From Sapria himalayana (lineage: Eukaryota > Streptophyta > Magnoliopsida > Malpighiales > Rafflesiaceae): DNA of 64,000 nucleotides. Made by a program: the position numbers and the translations under genes. Shown in pieces: positions 24,932 to 36,700 of this stretch; position 1 is the first letter of the stretch, and every line of letters starts with the position of its first letter. The notes under the pieces are model-generated. The model did not search any database. It saw only the letters and a program-made list of their open reading frames with translations, and was not told the DNA's origin. Where the stretch lies: assembly GCA_029783825.1 (NCBI GenBank), contig JAREIK010012111.1, positions 372,001-436,000 of the forward strand, read 5' to 3'.

Positions 24932-26600
24932 TCAATATCATGCCATAAATTAATGAAAATCATAAAGCACAACTGTATCATATACCTTATCATGCATCCT
25001 ATATAATTATATCATATGCATATAATTTCCAAATAATATTAGATTTCAATGCATATTACAAGTTATTTATCATGACTATAATTATTGCATGCATAAAGAA
25101 ATATTTGTGTTGCATAATTATCATATTAACAAGGTTAGGCATAAGTCTACAACTTAAACCAATACTACATGAAAGTATGGGGTAGCTCTCAAATCCAAAT
25201 TAGACTATAATATTAAATATGTAAATAAAATTTTATATGATATTACTTTCTAACAATTTGTTCCCATTGTCTAAGATTTTTAGAAGATACTACCACATAA
25301 ACTATTTCTGTACTAGGGGCAAAATTGTTCTCTTGAACTAAACCTCAAATTAAGGTTCTTTATGTAAAATTTAGTTTTTGCCGTCTTCTAGAAATTTGTA
25401 GATGTGTTTCTCATATTTTATATCAGATTAGAATCATCCAAAAAGGTCTATAGGCCATGTTATGGCAAAAACAAAACTCGAGTTTTAGGAAAATTTTGAT
25501 AGCACATCTCTTAAAACATTTATAATTCTTTCTACATAATTTTTGTCCTTGGACTTAGACATTTCCAAAACATACCAATATAAAAAAATGCAACTAGCCA
25601 AACACACAATATAGAGAAAGATAAACTATTTTTTCCTGTATAATCTTCTAATGATTATTTTAGCCCTTATATTTGAATTAGACCCGAGTGAAGTAGAATA
25701 ATAGATCTTATGAACCCCTCTTACCCTGAGGCTAGAAAACTCTAATTTCTCTAAATTCCTTCCTTTGGAATCTCAGTGAAATTTCTTGACTTTGGTATCC
25801 ATGCATAGGTCTCATTGAGTATATGATCTTTTGTTCTTGGAACTACTAAATTTAATCAATGGAACTCTATAGATCTACGAGAAAGGTTTTGGAAAGATAA
25901 AACCAATTTTCTCTCCCTCACATGAGTTTCCAATTTTTATGAAAAAATTCCACTCTTTTTTAATCTTTTTTTATTTGGCCAATCGACTATTTATAATAAA
26001 TTGATCATCATTGGGTTTGGCACCACCATGACATAACACATATCTTGCCATCTAGACATTATTAGAACATCACATGACACACCATGATGACAATACACTA
26101 TAATGACATTACATGACATATTGTGACATCAAGACACTATTGTGACATAACAAAACATATCATGACATCAAGCTAGTCACAACATCACACATGTCATGAT
26201 ACCAAGTTACAATGATGACATCACAATATAATTCACAACTACATGGTCCAATCATGATATCAAGTAATCATGTTGTGAAACCAAAAGTATGTTACCATCG
26301 TAAGGACAATCATGTCATTATGACATATCATGATCTCAAGAAAGCGATGTCATAACCTCAACCATCACAATACCATTTCATGTTCTTGTATTGTTGTACG
26401 GAATTCTTTGAAACTTCAATTAGAGTTTTCATCATATATTTCATCAATTCACTATAGTAATATTTACGATGAATATTAAATTAAATCATCATGTAACTTG
26501 GATGTACAACAAAGTGAGAGAATAAAATTTTATTAAAATCTCCTCTCAAATTTTTCGACTAAGGAACTACAACTCTTCTCTATACCAAAGACTATCATCC
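24932..26600. other. Non-coding DNA beside the gypsy remnant, possibly its 3' part or LTR
   Basis: No open frame of note. The stretch at 25720-25930 is richer in unique-looking words. It could be untranslated or LTR sequence of the minus-strand gypsy element that follows, but no second LTR copy was found to prove this. Confidence 0.35.
26025..26350. repeat. Degenerate 'catgacatca' repeat tract
   Basis: Words such as 'acatgaca', 'tgacatca' and 'catcacat' recur irregularly through about 320 bases without a fixed period. It looks like an old, eroded minisatellite. No coding signal. Confidence 0.55.
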
Positions 26601-26639
26601 ACGTGATTGACCTAGCCTTCATCACACATATTCAATGAT

Positions 26640-28200
26640 GTTCAGTCCTTAATGGATACTATCTCCATGTCCTATCTCTAAAGCTCAATTATTCTTCATA
26701 GCAAGAAAGGAATAGCCACTAAGATATTGAGCCCAACCTTAGTAATGAAGCACAAACTATCCCATAGTCTCAAATATTTATATTTGCCATTCTCGAGAAG
26801 CCACACTAGCTAATGTACCTCATCACAATTGTATGAGCACATCATTCACCATATTTGCTTATTGGAATGATAATTTAATGCGAAGCTATAATTTTCTAGA
26901 TTTTATATGCATTCATATTGCATCATATTGAGGTCCCATTGTATAAAAATGTACTTTAAACTCTCATGATCACAAAACACCTTGAACTATTCACCATATA
27001 AGTAATGACACAAAATTTTTAAATCAAATATAATGGCTACTAACTCCATGTCATGCATAGATAAATATACTCATGATTCTTTAACTACTAAGAACCATAA
27101 CCTACTATCCTTTTATAATGCATCAAGATACACTAATGTTCATCCGTAAAGGCATCACATTTTATTTTATCTTTTCTCCCTCGCTATAACTATCATAATA
27201 GGAGCTAGACTAATCTTATCATTTAATTATTAGAATACATTCTGGCACGAGCCATTCCATTCAAACTTGATCTCATTCCAAATTAGTTTCATCATATGTG
27301 CCGTTAATTGGAAGAATTCCTCAATGAACCTCTTGTAGTATCCTGCTGATCCTAATAAACTACATATCTCAAAGACTGACTTCAATCTCTTTTAACTCAT
27401 AACTATCTCAATCTTCTCTATGTCTACTAATACACTTGAAGCTGATATCATGTGTCATAAGCCTTAATACATCAAAACTCACTTTCTGAATTTGACATAT
27501 AACTATTAGTCTTTCAAACTTTAAAACACAATTTTCAAGTGCTCTTCATGCTTTGCCTTGGACTTGGAGTAGATCAAGATATCGTAAACATAGATCACAA
27601 CAAACTAATTTATAAAAGATTGAAACACCCTATACATGCGGTCCATGAATACTGCTAGAACATTTGTTAATTCAAATGATATCATTGTGAACTCAAAATA
27701 CCCATATCATATCATAAATGTTCTATTAGGGATATCCACTCTACTAATCTTTGACTCATAGTAACCAATACAAATATATATTTGCTAGTAGACTCATGCA
27801 CCTTTTAACCAATTAGCCAAATTATCAATTATTGGCAAATGATACATATTATTGATAGTAACCATATTTAACTATCAACAACTTATATATAATCAAAAGG
27901 TCTTATCATTTTTCTTAGCAAATAGTATAGGAGTGTTCGAAGGATAAATGCTTATGACAATATTTCTCATAAAGCCGTGATTCAATAATTCTTATCACTA
28001 GGTTTGATTTCTTGCAACTCAACTAGCACAATTCTAAGTAGAGTCATAGATATAAGTGAGATACTAGGGTGTGATTTGATATTAAAGTCTACATTCCTTC
28101 ATGAATGTAATTATGATAATTCATTTGGGAAATTATTCTCGTACTCACAAATCACCCGAGATAGACTTAAGTCACGTCTCACCTTATCCTCCATAGTAAG
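26640..28200 (-). mobile_element. Ty3/gypsy retrotransposon pol remnant (protease-RT linker, RT, RNase H)
   Basis: Read on the minus strand from 28200 downward: a pre-RT linker with 'NVDFNIKS' and 'VELQEIK' (about 28100-28000), then 'PILFAKKNDKTF' (about 27930) and 'VTINNMYHLPIIDNLANWL' (27860-27810). Next come 'DIPNRTFMI' with 'YGYFEFT' (27740-27690) and 'FVVIYVYDILIYSKSKAKHE' (27610-27550). The last is the RT active-site box, whose usual YVDD reads YVYD here. 'LGYYKRFIEEFFQLTAHM' follows (27345-27290), then RNase H with 'HDMELVAIIFDLKI' and 'HYLYGEQFKVF' down to about 26960. A tail with 'ESLKYIFTQ' runs toward 26850. Stops and the changed active-site residue mark it as dead. Integrase and LTRs were not identified. 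Confidence 0.85.
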
Positions 28201-29030
28201 ATATGCTAACTAAAATATCAACTGCCCATGCCACCTAACATCGTACAAGTCTTATGAAAAGAAATTATGAGTATCCTCTTAAAACATAAAATATATATCA
28301 TCTAATGCATAAGACAACAACTCTCTTATGATTATAATCATTAATGACTAGTGTCACTACCAATCAATTTATCCTACGGATGACACCAAACTCAACACAC
28401 TCATCGCTTACCTTGGTTCAATGGTGAGAACTTACAAATAATTATTTTTTTAAGATTCTAATCTTTAAGTCCAAGTCTTTTACATATGATGTAACAATAG
28501 AAAATATGATGTACTAGAATAAAACATATCTTTGCCCATGAGTTATAAAGTACAATAATATCCTATATAATTGATTGATCTGCAACTCAGGGCTTAGTCT
28601 AAGGTGTGATGATGTAACTTTGCCTGCGATTTTCTGAAATCTTAGCTAGTAAGTCCTATTATTGAGCTTAATTAATGTTGTGACTTCTCTAACATGCTTG
28701 TGAAGTAAAAGGTGCATGTGTAATATTTTGTGCTTGATATTGGTCCCATGATATGATAGGTCGGAATAAATTATGTTTGTGCTTGCCTCACCTATGACTA
28801 AAAGGTGCATGTGTATGCTCAATTAGTATTTAAAAATTGAATTTAATTTGAAATAGAGTGATGTCTAAGTAATTTAAAATGCATTTGAATTTTTAAAATA
28901 AATTCAAATTGGTTTGAGTCTTTTGAGAAACTGAGAAATAAAGTAGCACACTCCCACTAGGCACTTAGATCTCTTATTACAAAATTGTAAGATTATTTTA
29001 AAAATATCAGGGAAATTATGTTGTTTTTCA
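28201..29030. other. Spacer upstream of the ATX gene
   Basis: AT-rich, with no gene recognised. The word 'aaaaggtgcatgtgta' occurs near 28707 and 28798 as a short direct repeat. Composition becomes more GC-rich from about 29031, where the gene's upstream region seems to begin. Confidence 0.5.
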
Positions 29031-29039
29031 TTTCCCGCC
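29031..29039 (+). promoter_or_regulatory. Candidate E2F-type site upstream of the ATX gene
   Basis: 'tttcccgcc' matches the E2F/DP consensus TTTSSCGC exactly. It lies about 240 bases before the first clear ATG, in a locally GC-rich patch. A chance match is possible. Confidence 0.35.
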
Positions 29040-29270
29040 GGCTAATATCGTCCTCCGAATGAATTGCAGGCGGCGCGTTGTTCAAAACTTGGTGCCCATG
29101 CGATGATGTAGAACATGCAGCCGGTCCCGGTGTCGATTATGAATCCTAGCCCAGGCGCTATTTTGCCAATTGGAAACCAAAATTCTTTAGTTAAATTATA
29201 TGTCAAATATAGTTGCTAGGAGTGAGAACGAAAAAAATTGTTTCCTTGTTTTTTGTTCAGAAATCTTTCA

Positions 29271-30709
29271 ATGGCAGTTTCTCAAAAGCACCGGGCCAAA
29301 GCTTCCCAATCGTCTCTTAGAAATAGGCGTGGAGAAGAGGAAGAAGACATAAATGTCGCGGACAATTTGGTTCGATATGGATCATGGTGTTCAAACGCAC
29401 TTGGATCCTCAACTGTAGTCTTGGAAAAGGTTGATGATCGGGAAAACTTTGCTTATAAGGATCCATCCCCCAGTAGACCTCCATTGCTTCACGTATACTC
29501 TCGCAGGCCAAAAAGGCTGCTTAATTCTCCTGCAAAGCTGTCTCTTCTCGGCTCATCATCGTTCCATGACGTGGCTACTGAGACGCAATTCTCTGAATTT
29601 GATTTTTCTAATACTCCTCGAAACAAGGTAAAGAGGAGCAAAATTGGGAGAAGAGAGTTGGAGAAGTTAGGAGTTGATTCCAGTGCTTTTGGGTGTTTGG
29701 ATAAAATGAAATTAAGGGATCGGTCCCCTCACGGAGGTGTTGATACACACACGTTTCTAAACAAGAAGAAGCACAACCATCTTCAGAATCCCAGGAATGT
29801 TACATTGCTGTCCGACAGTACGAAAAGATGGTCCAGGTTTTGCGTCTTAAACTGAAGAATCTAATTTCTACTCTACTTCAATTCAGAGAGTTGATTCAAC
29901 TCTTTGACATGCAATATACGTTGAATGAATGTTTCCTAGGTCGATTTGAAAGTTGAATGAAAGTTAAATTCAGCTACATTTGAAATGATGAATCAAATTC
30001 TACCCCTTTTAAATGGAAAAAAAGAAATTATAAAATGACTAATATTTATCTGGGTAACCTCTCCTTTAGTTGTAGTTGTAAATGATTTTATTTGAGTACT
30101 AAATGATTGCTTTCAGTTCTAAAGTAGGCAATAAAATGGCTTCTAAATTTTTACCCGTTAATTTTTTTTCCTTCCATTAGATTGAGTTTCAACAACGTTG
30201 ATCCAAATGCATTTGTGGGGTTGCCATGCAAGGTGAGAATACTAAGCAACTATGTCTTTTGAAGTTTGTTTCAATTTGTTCTGTAAATTTTGTTTGAATA
30301 TGATGATTGCAGGTCTTTTGGCCGCTGGATGGTGTTTGGTACCGTGGAACTGTTGTTGGGTACAATGTTGATACTAAGAAGCATAATGTATATGCTTGTT
30401 GCACAATGTTAGCCAGAATGCTTTAATTACTTACTAAATAACTAATGTTGGACTGTTTTTGTTCTTGTTCTGGTGTAAATATATTGTAGGTCGAATATGA
30501 TGATGGAGATAAAGAAGATTTTATTCTTTCAAATGAGAGAATAAAATTCTTAATTTCTCAGGAAGAGATGTTGCAGTTAAAATTGAGTTTTAGTACAGAT
30601 GGGACAGAGAGTGATACATATGCTTACAATGAAATGGTTTTCTTAGCTTCAAATTTGGATAATGGTGAAGAATTTGAGTTGGGTGACATTGTATGGGCAA
30701 AACTTACTG
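29271..30709 (+). CDS. ATX-like gene, exon cluster 1-4
   Basis: Exon 1 ends at a CAG/GTTTTG donor (29836). Intron 1 is 344 bp and ends in 'ccattag'. Exon 2 (52 bp) begins by completing an Arg codon to give 'WSRLSFNNVDPNAF'. Exon 3 (75 bp) and exon 4 (220 bp) both begin in phase 0 after 'ttgcag' and 'ttgtag'. Exon 4 ends one base into a Gly codon at a GTTAGC donor. The reading frame stays open through all four exons with no stop or frameshift, in contrast to every transposon gene in the window. Confidence 0.93.
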
Positions 30710-33700
30710 GTTAGCAATGAATGTTCTTATATGTTTTTAGGATTTCTCTTTTTATCATTTTTGTGTTCTCATAGCTTATCTAACAAACTTTAAGCATCTC
30801 AGTAGTATGAAATTAATGCTAATCTGCTATCACTTTTTTTTAAAATAAATATAATCTCAGTTCTGAAATGTGGTAATTATCTTCATAGAATCTAATGTGA
30901 TACTTATGTACACTATCTTATGTATTCCAGTTGTCTTTATCCTTTACATATACTTGTTAAATCTAGATTGAATTGTGTATTATATTTGGTAAGAGGGTGA
31001 TTGAATGTGACTCGTAGACACATGGGCCATTGATAAGTATTTAAAATTCGGAGCTGAAATAGAGAGTAATAATAGTTGCTAAATGCTTGCTTGGCTTCCT
31101 ACTTGACTCTAATTGAAGCATGCATTTCTTTATGCGTGCCTTGTCTTTTGGGAAAGATTTTCCAAAATAGTGTGTAATATTTTTTTCAAGGAATTGTATT
31201 TAAATATTCTAGAAAAGTTTAGTATTACTTAAATAATTTTTCTACACATATTTTGTTTTTGATTTAAAAAATTAATAATTTTAAAATTATTCTACCTAAA
31301 ATGTATCATGTTAACAATGCTAAAAAATGAGACAAAAAATGACAAGTTGCATAAATTAAGTATATTTTTGTTAATATTTTTTGTTATTTTAGTTTTTTTT
31401 TATTTTTTAGTATAATGAATTACAAGAGTGTAAATTAAGAGGCAATCAAACTAAAATGATGTAATTATTATTTTATATATGATTTGTCATTAAATCACCA
31501 AATGAAAAATATCTAAACACAATAACATGTGACAAAAAATTTACCCAAGATTGACCAAGCTATAGCGATGGTTCTATTTAAATGTAGGGTTTGTTGAAGA
31601 GGATAGTTTTGGTTAATGGGTCTTGAGACTTTTCATTCATAATGGTATGGAAGGGATTTTTCATTATAAGAAAGAAAGTATGTCAGCTTTGCTTTGACAT
31701 CTTATCCTATTATTCTTCGTGGTCAAGCCGAATGTTGTCCTCCCCTTTAAGTTGAGGTATGATCGCTCCCCTAGAGTGAATGTTGTCCTCCCCTATTATT
31801 TCATTTCAAATTTAAAATTTGAAATGAAATAAAAAGTATTTATTTTAGGAAGGTTATTTGTTCAATCCATCCAATCTAAGCTGGTGCCATCACTCATCTC
31901 CCTATTATTTGAGTAGACATATTTTTTATTATTCCTTATTCCTTGCCCGTCATGCATGCATCTCAATTGGGTAAAATATATATTAAAAAGTTATTCAATT
32001 TCTTTAAATGATATGTCTGCTGCAAGCAAATTTTCTATGTAGCTGCATGCACTATAGCTAGGAAACAAGCCAGCTTCATTGAAGTCAAGATTTTCAAACT
32101 AGACCAAATCAATAGTCAATCCCTTGGTGCAAGTCAGATAAAGAAGTCATGCATGTGCAAGTTTTAGTCACATATCTTGTTAACATCTGACTCTAACTTT
32201 TTTTTTGCTTTCTTTTCTCATCATTTTGCTTATTAGATTTGTATTAAGTAAGAAGAAGAAGGGAAAGAGGCTAGTTTAAGGAAGAAGAGGTAAGGGGACT
32301 TTTCCCCTATGAAAGTCTCTGGGGGCAAGGCCTGGGAAGGTTTGACAAGGAAATGTCACACGTAATAAAAGTGCACTTTTCCTTGGTGCAAGTCAGATAA
32401 AGAAGTCATGCATGTTAACTTTTTTTTTTTTTGCTTTATTTTCTTTTCTTTTTGCTTATTAGATTTGTATTAAGTAAGAAGGGGAAGAGAAAAAGGTTAG
32501 CTTAAGGAAAGAAAAGTAAAGGGACTCTTACCCCATGAAAGTCTTTGGGGGCAAGGCTTGCGAAAGATTTACAAAGAAATGTCATACGTAATAAAAGTGC
32601 ATCTTTCTTTGGCCGCAAACTATAAAGGCAAAAACTATTTGGCAAGAGAGAAAAATTAAGGTCTTGTTATGACATTTTAATGGTCATCAATCCATTCTCA
32701 TGATCCTGTTTACATTTATTCATTATATTATTGAAAAAGCCATTTTCATTTTTTTGCATTTGGTTTTATCTTTTTCTCTTTGAATATATGTGTATGTTTA
32801 CCTAGCTTCGAAATCAATTTCAACTGAATATTTAGATTCATTTTTATACTAGTCTCACTTGAAAGGCAATCATTCCACTTTTGGTGATTATAAAGCCCTA
32901 CGGGAGCTCCAAATAAATATGCATATAAAGGGTTAGGATTTTGTTGTATCATTTGATATGCATGTCTATCATCTTTTTCAAGTCAGTTTGATCATATTTT
33001 TTTTCTAAGATTGAATATCAATCATTAAAAGGGGACTCTATCATACTCGTGAACTCCTAGGTAGAGTGAGTTACTTTGTGAACTGGTAGAATGAGGAGAT
33101 TGATTGATCAATATGAATTTTGAGAGTGAATGTTTAGGTTGATTGTAGCCGCCTTGTCTTGGAGGCTCTCTGGTCAGGGAGAGGTCGAGGCTTGCTATCA
33201 TAACCTTTCTCTTTGTGTATAAGAAAAAGTGTGATGAATTCATTTTTGTTCGGTTGTAAGTTGGTCCAAAGAATGAGATTCATTCCTAAAGTCCATTGTT
33301 CTTTAGTAGCTCAGTCGTAGAGTGGTCAATTGTTATTTTAGGTTCAAATCCTACTTGGGGTAATCTAATAGTTATTACTTTCATGACCTCATGACCCTTG
33401 TCCTCATTAGTTTCAAAACTAGCATAAAAAATGAGATGGTGATTGTTGGTTTTTCTTTTTATTTCTCATTCTCGTTTATGTGAATTTTGTTTGTTCAATT
33501 CTTAGGAATAAGAAAGATCCACTGGGAATGAATGGGTAGATTGTAAGTAGTGTCTTCATTAGCCAGAAGAAATTTGTTTCCACTAGCATCATTGAAGAAT
33601 GAGCAAAAAAATGGTGATTGTTTAGGTAGGATAGAGGGATGTAGTCAAATGGCTAAAGCATTGCTAGTTTTTTGTAGATTTAATGCCTTTTAAGCTAAGA

Positions 33701-36700
33701 GGGTTGGATGATCTATTTTTCTTTGCCACTAGAGGCAACGAAGTTCTTAATATCTAACAAGGTGAAAATCAGATCTTCACTCATTTCATTCATTCAGTGC
33801 CTACTGTGAAATGTGACCAACAACAAATGAAGGAAGGGAGGAAGAATGCATATTGTAGCCCTACTCGAATAGACTAGACTTGGTAAGTGTAATTTAAGTA
33901 GTTTCGTAGCTTTACTCAGCAGAATAGCCTCACTTTTTATTCTCTTATTCAAATGTTAGTGGCCAACCTATGAGCATTGAAGGAATAGGGGAAGGGAAGA
34001 AAACAAGGATGATCACTCCTTTTATTAACATAGCTCGTTCAATCACTTTCTTATGAACTGATAACTTTGCCAGAAGCGGCTAGTTGACTTCTTTTCTTTG
34101 TTGAACGATGTTTAGCTTAGTAGCAACAAAGTTGGGGTTGGGTATGACCTATTAATGAAGCTGTCATTGAAGCTCCATCCATTGCTGTATAGATATTTTT
34201 ATGAGTTGTCTAAATGAAAATGACTAGATTTTTTTGGCATTGAATGCTAACTAAGCTCTTAAATAATTTGTGTTTTTAAATCAATTTTTTTTAAATCTAG
34301 GTGCTTAACTCCCTCCTTATTATAACCTATTGAGGGGGTCGAGGTTTGGGAGTGGCCATTCGAGTTTTGCTCTTTTTTATACTATGCCATGATGTAAAAT
34401 GGTTGAAAGCTCCATTTGGTTAATGTGAGTTAGAGAGGTTGACGAACTACTATTATCTATAGATTTCCATCCAATCCCAAAGAGATTTGAAGTGAGTCAC
34501 TTCTAGCTTAGCTTGTAGCTGTAGCCTTTGAATTTCAGCTTATGTAGTGGTTAATAAATTACTATGAAATCCACCTTGTTGGATTTTTACCTAAAAAAAA
34601 ATAAAAAAAAAATAAAAAAAAAATAAAAATTAATTTAATGATATAAATTATCTATAAATAAGAAGATAATATTTATAGTTTTTCATACTTAAATTATAAT
34701 ATTCATTCTCTTTATTTTTCAACTTTCTACTCTATACTTTCTGAAAATTTGTAAGCTATTTATTTTATTTTTTTAATAATATTTATATTTATTTTAATTT
34801 AATATAATATATAATTATATAAATTAATATTGATGAGTAAGTCTTGTGGTTGCTAGGTTGTAGCTTCTGTTCAAGTATATAGGGTTGAAATTATTTTAAG
34901 GTATACATGATTTTTTATTTTAGTTATTTTTTCATATATAAGTTTAGAATTAAAAAAATTAATTACTTTCCTTCTCAAAAATTTTATTAAATCAAAAAAA
35001 AATAAAATAATAATTGTGAATATTATGCAAATTAGATAAATATTGATATAAATAATGATAACATAATAGAAATGTTTGTGATTGTGTTATCTTCTAGTCA
35101 TAGGTCAGGATCAGTCTTATCTCCTAAAAATTTAAAAATAAATCAACATCAAAAGTGTGAATCTATATTAAGATTATTAAAAATAAAAATTTTAAGGGTA
35201 TCAAAAAAAATTTAATACAAAATATTGATAGGACCGGATATCTTAGAAAATATGTAAAATAATATAATAAAAAATATGTTATATTGAATCCTAGACAAAC
35301 CTAATTAAACAAAGAGAATCTTAAATTTGGATCTATTTTAAGTTTAATGATATTATTTATTAACTGTTATGAGTTGTCAAAAAAAAGTATGATTAGGTTT
35401 ATTGTTAGTATGAATTTTTTGTCTAGATTTTTGAAAGATGTTAGACTAGTTCATTTAATATATAATTACTTCTAGCCCATCTTTTGTAGAATCTCTAGGA
35501 TGACTTATATGAATGATATAATAAATTATAAAATAAAAAAATAATTATTAAATAATAAACTTAGAAAATAAAGTAGAATAGTTTTGATGATATCTAATAT
35601 TTGGACTAATCACGATGACTAAGTATTCATATTTGTTAATGTTCATTTTGTTTTTTCTAACTAGAAATTAAATAAAACAAGTTTAGGATTTCATATAAGA
35701 TATATAATAAAATATTTAGAATAATATTTGATAATATCTTAAATAATGATATGATAATAAATATTTTGGTGAGAATCATTGTAGATGATTTCTTAGTGAA
35801 GATTTTTTAGGTTAGGTGTATGTATTACATTATAAATTTAATGATACAAGTTGATTTAAAAATTATTTTTTTGTTATTGTAATAAATATTTAATGTATTA
35901 AAATATATTAGGACACCTTGTATATTATAAAAATTTTATATGTTATACAAGTTATAATGTTTAAAAAAGAAGAATTTTCATTTGGATGTTAAGCATCATT
36001 GGAATTCTATATATTTAATGTCGAATTCATACATTGATTATTAATATGTGATATCAGATTACATAAATCATAAAATTTATAAAATAATAATTAATAAATT
36101 AAAATGAAACTTTGAATATTTATTTTATAAAATTAATAAAAATTTTTTATGATATGACTAATATATGTTGAACGAAATATTCTTTTACAACCTACATTGC
36201 ACATAAGTATATAATGACGAGTAATATTTTTTAGTGAATATTCACATTTTTTAGTGATAGTTTTTGAGATAAAAAGGAAATATTTAAAATATTAATTTTA
36301 TATTATATCTCTTTATTGTTTAGTTATATATATGGATTTTAGGATTCATGAACTAATAACAAGAATCATATGGTAGAATTTATGAATATTTGGATAGTCT
36401 ATTTAAATATTACAAAAATAAGTTTAATACTTTTATTGAGATTTCAAGTATGAAGATCAATACCATATATAAAGGCGATTAATTTTTAATTGCCCTATAA
36501 TGATTTAAAAAATTGACATATTAAGTTGGTAAAAATCATATGAATTTATTTTTCTCAAACTATCTAAAATAATATATGATCTATTGATTCCTTTGATATT
36601 TAGCATTATATTAAAGTTTATTTTTTCTATCATTATGAATATAATTTAAAAAAGGAAAAATATATTATATCTAGATATTGAAATTTTTTTAAAAGATCAT

